A DNA stretch of 5,219 bases from Tannerellaceae bacterium (GTDB lineage Bacteria > Bacteroidota > Bacteroidia > Bacteroidales > Tannerellaceae). The DNA lies in the NCBI GenBank assembly GCA_031267775.1, contig JAIRYL010000116.1:1-5219 (forward strand). The letters are read 5' to 3'. The position numbers were made by a program, and so were the translations under genes. The notes under the pieces were generated by a model. That model ran no database searches. It had not been told where the DNA came from and worked only from the letters and a program-made list of their open reading frames with translations. This document shows positions 1-3,901 of the stretch, one piece after another. Positions within the stretch are counted from its first letter, which is position 1; the number at the start of each line of letters is the position of its first letter.

Positions 1-58
1 AACAAAACAACCTCAGTAGCCGTGGAATATGTCACAGACCCAACCTCATTACCTCATT
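1..58 (-). repeat. GAGGT-type repeat module, left inverted copy
   Basis: Read on the minus strand, this module begins with two tandem AATGAGGT octamers (43-58) and ends with GCTACTGAGGTTGTTTTGTT (1-20). The same two blocks occur in the same order on the plus strand at 185-200 (16/16 identical) and 232-251 (19/20 identical). The 22 bases between the blocks are only loosely similar to their counterpart. Bases 1-14 also form an exact 14-bp inverted repeat with 65-78. The copy touches the window edge and may extend beyond it. I do not recognise the family. Confidence 0.75.
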
Positions 59-64
59 TGGTAC

Positions 65-78
65 GAGGTTGTTTTGTT
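65..78 (+). repeat. GAGGTTGTTTTGTT copy, exact inverse of 1-14
   Basis: This 14-base block is the perfect reverse complement of bases 1-14 and differs by one base from 238-251. It places a third copy of the GAGGTTGTTTT block in the cluster. The string TGTTTTGTTG inside it recurs at 85-94, giving a local direct repeat. A 14-bp stem with a 50-base loop containing the two ACCTCATT octamers is possible but not strongly supported as an RNA structure. Confidence 0.65.
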
Positions 79-107
79 GTCGTATGTTTTGTTGCGGAAA
101 TGCGACG

Positions 108-140
108 TTGCGTATCTCAACGGTTTGTCAATAAAATTTG
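108..140 (+). promoter_or_regulatory. Weak candidate promoter inside the repeat cluster
   Basis: A TTG at 108-110 is followed, 21 bases later, by TAAAATTTG at 132-140. This resembles the Bacteroidetes arrangement TTTG, about 20 bases, TAnnTTTG, but the downstream box has one base too many between TA and TTTG. It points toward the AraC-type gene, though the long palindrome at 327-411 lies in between. No ORF follows closely. This is a pattern match only. Confidence 0.2.
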
Positions 141-184
141 ATTTTGATACCGGAAACACCGAACATGATTGTATTCGATTTTTT

Positions 185-251
185 AATGAGGTAATGAGGT
201 AACGAGGTCGGTTTGTGTGGTGTATTATCCTGCTACTGAGGTTGTTTTATT
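185..251 (+). repeat. GAGGT-type repeat module, right copy with tandem octamers
   Basis: Three tandem octamers open the module: AATGAGGT at 185-192 and 193-200, then the one-base variant AACGAGGT at 201-208. After 23 less conserved bases comes GCTACTGAGGTTGTTTTATT (232-251). It mirrors 1-58 in inverted orientation but has one additional octamer, so the octamer number appears to vary between copies. A further isolated AATGAGGT lies at 268-275. The function is unknown; binding-site array, dispersed repeat and recombination site are all possible. Confidence 0.75.
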
Positions 252-306
252 TTTTGAATTAGGTGGAAATGAGGTTTCTTTTCGACAAAAATCAGGAAAC
301 AATTTA

Positions 307-324
307 TAGGTTTTGCATAACCTA
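307..324. repeat. Small stem-loop beside the long palindrome
   Basis: TAGGTT at 307-312 and AACCTA at 319-324 are exact inverse copies around a 6-base loop. It abuts the long palindrome, which starts three bases later. It has no T-tract and is short enough to be coincidental. Confidence 0.35.
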
Positions 325-326
325 GC

Positions 327-411
327 TCGCAGCCCGCAGGTCTGAATATCAATAACCCCCAATGAAGCGTAGCGATTGGGGGTTATTGATATTCAGACCT
401 GCGGGCTGTGA
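327..411. repeat. Long, almost perfect palindrome (37-bp arms)
   Basis: Bases 327-363 are the reverse complement of 375-411 at 36 of 37 positions. The single mismatch is 329 against 409, a G-T wobble in RNA, and 330-363 against 375-408 is perfect. The 11-base loop is GAAGCGTAGCG. The arms include a run of five C paired with five G near the loop. Neither side has the T-tract of a classical intrinsic terminator, so this looks more like a mobile or dispersed palindromic element or a structured intergenic repeat than a simple terminator. It could still block transcription in both directions and insulate the downstream locus. Confidence 0.85.
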
Positions 412-506
412 AGAAACGCAAGATTTTGACAGATTTCCTTTTTGGGAGGTTTAACGGCGCCTTGTGTATGTCTTTTTCTTAAATAGTGACTAAATATATC
501 TTAAAA

Positions 507-539
507 TTGTCATTTTTCAAATCTATTATTATAAATTTG
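507..539 (+). promoter_or_regulatory. Bacteroidetes-type promoter of the AraC-type gene
   Basis: TAAATTTG at 532-539 matches the -7 consensus TAnnTTTG exactly. A TTG at 507-509, 22 bases upstream, is an acceptable -33 element. Transcription would begin near 543-546, leaving a 5' leader of about 35 bases before the ATG at 579. This supports 579 rather than the upstream in-frame GTG as the start codon. Confidence 0.5.
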
Positions 540-578
540 CATGAAAGAACAAAAGTTACGTTTACTTTCTTACATTTT

Positions 579-1439
579 ATGACTAACCTGTTTTATTTAA
601 ACGAATATCATACCCATGATAAGAAAAAGCCTGAGTTTAGTTCCGTTTTTAGATACGGAGAGATTAAGGTGGGCGACGCCGTTTTGAATACGAGTATGGC
701 CTACAATCATTTGTTGTTTCTGAAAGATGGATCCATCCGCATGGATTGCGATGAATTTTGCGGCAGGGAGCTGGAAAAGGAACAGTGTATCCTGATACCT
801 AAGGGGGCTAATATATCTTTAATCGTTTTACAGCCGGGATCGTTGCTGGTGTTTATCTTTGACCTGTTGCAAAATCCGTTTGAAAACCATGTGCTTCAGT
901 CGTATCAAACGGTTCAGTCCAAAGTGAGTTATACCTTCACGCCTGTCCCCATTCGGGAACCGCTAACGTCTTACCTGGAACTTATCCTTTATTATAAGAA
1001 TAAGGGAATCGAGCACAAACAGTTATACGAGATCAAGGAAAAAGAGCTTTTTTTGCTTTTTTATACGTGTTATACGCAAGAAGAAGTGGTCGCGTTGCTG
1101 CATCCCATTATCGGCATGTCTACGTTCAAAAATTTTGTGATCAAGAATTACCCCCGCGCAAAAAACGTCGCCGAACTGGTACGTATTTCGGGAATGGGGA
1201 GGACGGCGTTCAACTATACGTTTCGAAACGTCTTCGGCGCGTCGCCGCGGCAATGGATGCTTACGCAAATAGCCAGGCAGATACTGTATAAAGCGCTGGA
1301 ACCCGAAATCACGATCAAGGATCTGATTAAGGAATTTAAATTTAATTCGGCTTCTCATTTTAATCGGTTTTGCAGGAAGCAGTTCGATTGCACGCCCGGC
1401 GAATTGATAAAAAATTCAAGTAAACGCTATTTTAGCTGA
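579..1439 (+). CDS. AraC-family transcriptional regulator
   Basis: The 286-residue protein is a DNA-binding regulator of the AraC/XylS family. The C-terminal 90 or so residues form the paired helix-turn-helix domain. The first unit starts near residue 196 (NVAELVRISGMGRTAFNYTF, then a FGASPRQWM-type turn), and the second carries the hallmark SASHFNRFCRKQFDCTPGEL. The N-terminal half (about 20-130) is beta-rich, as expected of the cupin-like sensor domain, with no transmembrane segment, so it should be cytoplasmic. The reading frame is open upstream to a GTG at 486, which would add 31 residues. I prefer ATG 579 because those extra residues are Lys/Ile/Phe-rich with no family character and overlap a good promoter at 507-539. 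No Shine-Dalgarno site is visible at either start, which is common in Bacteroidetes. It lies upstream of, and parallel to, the envelope and fimbrial genes and is a plausible regulator of them. The target and ligand are unknown. Confidence 0.88.
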   Translation: MTNLFYLNEYHTHDKKKPEFSSVFRYGEIKVGDAVLNTSMAYNHLLFLKDGSIRMDCDEFCGRELEKEQCILIPKGANISLIVLQPGSLLVFIFDLLQNPFENHVLQSYQTVQSKVSYTFTPVPIREPLTSYLELILYYKNKGIEHKQLYEIKEKELFLLFYTCYTQEEVVALLHPIIGMSTFKNFVIKNYPRAKNVAELVRISGMGRTAFNYTFRNVFGASPRQWMLTQIARQILYKALEPEITIKDLIKEFKFNSASHFNRFCRKQFDCTPGELIKNSSKRYFS

Positions 1440-1512
1440 AAATTTTTTAATATTTGACGGTTTTGTAAATACTATCGGCGGTTTCGGCAATATTCATGTG
1501 GAAAAATATATC

Positions 1513-1520
1513 TATGTTTG
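1513..1520 (+). promoter_or_regulatory. Candidate -7 box for the DUF3575 operon
   Basis: TATGTTTG fits TAnnTTTG exactly and is the only perfect match I see in the 239 bases between the regulator and the DUF3575 gene. There is no convincing TTTG at the -33 position (about 1487-1494 reads CAATATTC), which could mean an activator is needed, consistent with an AraC-type protein next door. It would give a leader of about 150 bases. Confidence 0.42.
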
Positions 1521-1532
1521 CAGCGTAAGACG

Positions 1533-1550
1533 ATCTTTCACAGGAAAGAT
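1533..1550 (+). promoter_or_regulatory. Short stem-loop in the presumed 5' leader
   Basis: ATCTTTC (1533-1539) and GAAAGAT (1544-1550) pair perfectly around the 4-base loop ACAG. It would sit close to the 5' end of the transcript predicted from the 1513-1520 box, where it could stabilise the mRNA. No T-tract follows, so it is not a terminator. Confidence 0.35.
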
Positions 1551-1606
1551 AACCGGTTTTAAAGAAGAAAAGGCAGAAAAAAGCGAATATAAAAAGATAA
1601 GAAGAT

Positions 1607-1651
1607 ATGTTGATTTATTCTTTTTGCAGGCCTTCACGGTATAGCCTGTAA
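1607..1651 (+). other. Possible 14-codon leader ORF
   Basis: ATG at 1607 opens a 14-codon frame (MLIYSFCRPSRYSL) closed by TAA at 1649-1651, 27 bases before the DUF3575 start. Its upstream context contains ATAAAAAGATAA (1589-1600), and the identical 12 bases (1665-1676) lie directly in front of the DUF3575 ATG. The second half overlaps an inverted repeat (1625-1631 with 1644-1650), and AAGGAG follows at 1650-1655. It could be a translated leader or chance. No runs of a single regulated codon are present, so classical amino-acid attenuation is unlikely. Confidence 0.22.
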
Positions 1652-1678
1652 GGAGACAAACCAGATAAAAAGATAAAG

Positions 1679-2233
1679 ATGAGACGAGCTTTGGTGTTAA
1701 TAAGTATAATGGCAGCTATATTTTGCTCTGTTAGAGGGCAGACTATCGCTGTAAAGTCGAATATCCTGTATGATGCGACCAGTACCGTCAATATAGGTTT
1801 GGAGGTGGGTTTAGCTCCGAAATGGACGCTGGAACTGCCCGTTAATTATAATCCCTGGGATTTCTCCGACAATAAAAAGTTGAAGCACTGGCTGGTGCAG
1901 CCGGAAGCGAGGTATTGGTTTTGCGAAAAATTCAACGGGCATTTCCTGGGCGTGCACGCCCTTGTTTCGGGATACAATGTAGGGGGTATCGACGTGTTCG
2001 GACTGAAAGAGCATCGCTATGAAGGCAATATGTATGGAGGAGGCGTTTCGTACGGCTATCACTGGATACTCAATACCCGCTGGAGCGTGGAAGCCACGGT
2101 GGGCGCGGGGTATGCGTATCTTAATCATGGCAAGTATCCCTGCGGAAAATGCGAAAACAAGCTGGACAACTTTACCAAAAGCTGGTTTGGCCCTACCAAA
2201 GCGGGCGTCAGTATTATATACATTATTAAATAA
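1679..2233 (+). CDS. DUF3575 family envelope protein (fimbrial locus)
   Basis: This 184-residue protein matches the DUF3575 family, small Bacteroidetes proteins that commonly sit beside DUF3868/OmpA-like and fimbrillin genes. An N-terminal signal peptide (Arg-rich start, hydrophobic 4-18) probably ends around residues 20-21. The mature part begins with the family-like AVKSNILYDATSTVNIGLEV and continues with alternating, aromatic-rich strands (WTLELPVNYNPW, QPEARYWFCEKFNGHFLG, GGGVSYGYHW, ending WFGPTKAGVSIIYIIK). This suggests a small outer-membrane beta-barrel or periplasmic beta protein. A CGKC motif lies in the last quarter, near residue 158. ATG 1679 is the natural start because the signal peptide follows directly. 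AAGGAG at 1650-1655 is too far away to be a normal ribosome site, and the immediate leader is A-rich. The next gene starts 18 bases after the stop, so the two form an operon. The molecular role is not established; assembly or anchoring of fimbriae is inferred from context only. Confidence 0.85.
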   Translation: MRRALVLISIMAAIFCSVRGQTIAVKSNILYDATSTVNIGLEVGLAPKWTLELPVNYNPWDFSDNKKLKHWLVQPEARYWFCEKFNGHFLGVHALVSGYNVGGIDVFGLKEHRYEGNMYGGGVSYGYHWILNTRWSVEATVGAGYAYLNHGKYPCGKCENKLDNFTKSWFGPTKAGVSIIYIIK

Positions 2234-2242
2234 GGGGGAGGG
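2234..2242 (+). promoter_or_regulatory. Purine-rich ribosome binding site before the OmpA-like gene
   Basis: GGGGGAGGG starts directly after the TAA of the DUF3575 gene and ends 9 bases before ATG 2252. It is the strongest Shine-Dalgarno-like site in the window, where other starts have A-rich leaders instead. It supports 2252 over the in-frame ATG at 2261. Confidence 0.5.
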
Positions 2243-2251
2243 ATTCAGGAT

Positions 2252-3757
2252 ATGAAAAATATGTACAATACACGCTGGGCGGTTTTGGCCGGATTATTGT
2301 TTACCACCACCTTCATCGGTATCGCTCAAACGGAGTCTGTCATCTTCGACGGACAAATTCCGATAAAAATACAACGGTTGCGACAGGTGGAAGATTCTGT
2401 GCAGGTGGTTATGGATATCGACCTGACAAACGTAAAGATCAGTTCCGAACGTTCCCTGATACTGACGCCGCTGTTAATCTCGTCGCAGGGACGCGAAGTA
2501 AAGATGAAGAACATCCTGATTAACGGACGCCAGCGTCAGAAGGCTTTTCTGCGCGAAGTGGCCTTGAATGGTTGGGAGCGCGACGTAAGGAATGCGCATC
2601 ACGAGATTATCCCGCTTACAAAAGAAAACCGCAGCGTATATCGCTATACGCAAGCGGTGGGTTTTGAAAATTGGATGCGCGAAGCGCGGATGAATATAGA
2701 GGCCGACTTATGCGGCTGCGCGGCGGGAAGCGTGCAGCAGATTACGTCTGAAAGAGTGGCCAACCGTATTGTGCTGGAAGGGGCTAAAGAGTATCGTGCC
2801 TTGCCCAATGTGGCGTATATCCGCCCGGAAGTGGAGCAGATAAAGGCGCGTAGCGAATCGAGCGACGTGTTTCTTGATTTTCCGGTAGCCCGGACGGAGA
2901 TTAATCCGGGTTTTGGAAACAATCCGCGCGAGTTGTCTAAAATAGAACAGATTGTAAATGATATCCGTACCGATAAGAATCTGACCGTAACGGGCGTGAT
3001 GATTTCGGGATACGCTTCGCCCGAAGGGGACGTAAACTTCAACAACCAGTTGTCGCGCGGACGGGCCGAGGCTTTGCGGAATTACCTGTCTACGCGCGTA
3101 GGCATGCCGGGGCATTTATATCAGGTGGGCTTTGGAGGCGAAGACTGGGAGGGCTTGGCGCGACTGGTGCAAAATTCGCATATCGAACCCAAAGGCACGA
3201 TTCTTTCTATTATTAATTACTACAACCCGATGGAGCGTAAAAACCGGCTGAAGGCGTTGAATGGGGGGAGTACGTATCAGCAACTGTTAAATATGCTGTA
3301 TCCTCAGTTGAGGCGGGTAGTGGCAAAGATAGATTACAATGCCAGGAGTTTTAACGTGGAGGAAGCGAAACAGGTGATCAAGACGCGCCCCAAGCAACTG
3401 AGCCTGAATGAAATGTTCCTGGTGGCCAATACTTATCCCGAAGGCAGCAAAGAGTTTATGGAGGTATTTGAAACGGCTGTGAAGATATTCCCGAACGATC
3501 CGGTTGCCAACCTGAATGCCGCCGCGTCTGCCTTACTGACAAAAGACCTTACCCGCGCCGAACGTTATTTGCAAAGGGCCGACAAGAGTTCGCTTGCTTA
3601 TTTCAACAACCTGGGGGTACTTAATATGATGCAGGGTAACCTTGCAAGAGCCAAAAATTTATTCCGGAGGGCGGCGACAGACAATATGGACGCCGCCGTA
3701 AAAAACCTGGAAGAATTACGTAAGAAAGAAGAAGCCGATAAACAGCTTCGGAATTAA
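2252..3757 (+). CDS. DUF3868 / OmpA-like / TPR envelope protein
   Basis: The 501-residue protein has a signal peptide (hydrophobic 9-24, likely cleaved after Ala-Gln near 26), an N-terminal beta-rich part fitting DUF3868 (about 27-110), a conserved-looking CGC pair (C154, C156), an OmpA C-terminal-like domain (about 205-300) and a helical TPR-like tail (about 383-495). The OmpA region shows FLDFPVARTEINP at 207 on, GYASPEGD at 253-260 and NNQLSRGRAEALRNYL around 264-279. In canonical OmpA domains the position equivalent to S256 is the Asp that binds diaminopimelate in peptidoglycan. Here it is Ser, while the downstream Arg (R271) is kept, so classical peptidoglycan binding is doubtful. The tail has helix pairs such as PVANLNAAASALLTKDLTRA and YFNNLGVLNMMQGNLARAKN. 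It is the second gene of the DUF3575 operon and lies upstream of the fimbrillin. A periplasmic or outer-membrane scaffold for fimbriae is inferred; no enzymatic role is visible. Confidence 0.87.
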   Translation: MKNMYNTRWAVLAGLLFTTTFIGIAQTESVIFDGQIPIKIQRLRQVEDSVQVVMDIDLTNVKISSERSLILTPLLISSQGREVKMKNILINGRQRQKAFLREVALNGWERDVRNAHHEIIPLTKENRSVYRYTQAVGFENWMREARMNIEADLCGCAAGSVQQITSERVANRIVLEGAKEYRALPNVAYIRPEVEQIKARSESSDVFLDFPVARTEINPGFGNNPRELSKIEQIVNDIRTDKNLTVTGVMISGYASPEGDVNFNNQLSRGRAEALRNYLSTRVGMPGHLYQVGFGGEDWEGLARLVQNSHIEPKGTILSIINYYNPMERKNRLKALNGGSTYQQLLNMLYPQLRRVVAKIDYNARSFNVEEAKQVIKTRPKQLSLNEMFLVANTYPEGSKEFMEVFETAVKIFPNDPVANLNAAASALLTKDLTRAERYLQRADKSSLAYFNNLGVLNMMQGNLARAKNLFRRAATDNMDAAVKNLEELRKKEEADKQLRN

Positions 3758-3784
3758 TGATACTGATTTATTAATTGATGATTA

Positions 3785-3901
3785 ACAAAAAAAGGGAAAG
3801 AAACAAAAAAAGACAAAACAAGTAAAAGAGACAAAGAAAAGATTTTTAAACTTAAACTTAAATTAAAATTATTACAAATTATTAACTAAATTCAAGTAAA
3901 A
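3785..3901 (+). promoter_or_regulatory. A-rich leader of the fimbrillin gene
   Basis: Bases 3785-3841 are almost entirely A, G and C, with a single T, and are dominated by A. The rest up to the start codon is very AT-rich with a tandem TTAAAC motif and almost no G. There is no TTTG on the plus strand, so I see no Bacteroidetes -7 box. No GC-rich hairpin with a T-tract separates the gene from the preceding one, so read-through from the operon is likely. A-rich, unstructured leaders are known to favour translation initiation in Bacteroidetes, where Shine-Dalgarno pairing is weak. A high expression level for a structural subunit would fit. Confidence 0.45.

Larger units (their letters stand above)
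1..485. other. Gene-free, repeat-rich intergenic region
   Basis: No convincing coding region is visible on either strand before the AraC-type gene. The stretch instead holds a cluster of GAGGT/ACCTC motifs in both orientations up to about 275, a small stem-loop at 307-324 and a very long palindrome at 327-411. The remainder (412-485) is AT-rich and shows only a GGCGCC palindrome at 456-461 and no clear promoter. The end of whatever gene lies upstream is not in the window, so the full length of this intergenic region is unknown. Confidence 0.75.

Noticed and set aside
1..411. CRISPR array or integron attachment sites suggested by the repeated motifs.
   Set aside because: The repeats are short (5-20 bases), irregularly spaced and in both orientations, with no regular spacers, cas genes or integrase in the window.
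541..582. A 13-codon frame (MKEQKLRLLSYIL) whose TGA overlaps the AraC-type ATG at 579 in an ATGA arrangement, like a coupled leader peptide.
   Set aside because: The promoter at 507-539 predicts a transcript start at about 543-546, just downstream of this ATG, and there is no ribosome site. It is probably chance.
1425..1450. Possible terminator after the AraC-type gene (TTTT-AGCTG-AAAA followed by a T-run).
   Set aside because: The stem is only four A-T pairs and lacks G-C content, so it is too weak to call a terminator.
2644..3115. Minus-strand open frames of about 130 codons inside the OmpA-like gene.
   Set aside because: They lie opposite a gene with clear domain structure, show no recognisable domain or start signal, and are explained as antisense shadows of its codon bias.
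3752..3776. AATTAAT/ATTAATT inverted repeat spanning the stop of the OmpA-like gene.
   Set aside because: Seven A-T-only pairs with an 11-base loop and no T-tract would not form a stable terminator; such AT palindromes are common in AT-rich spacers.
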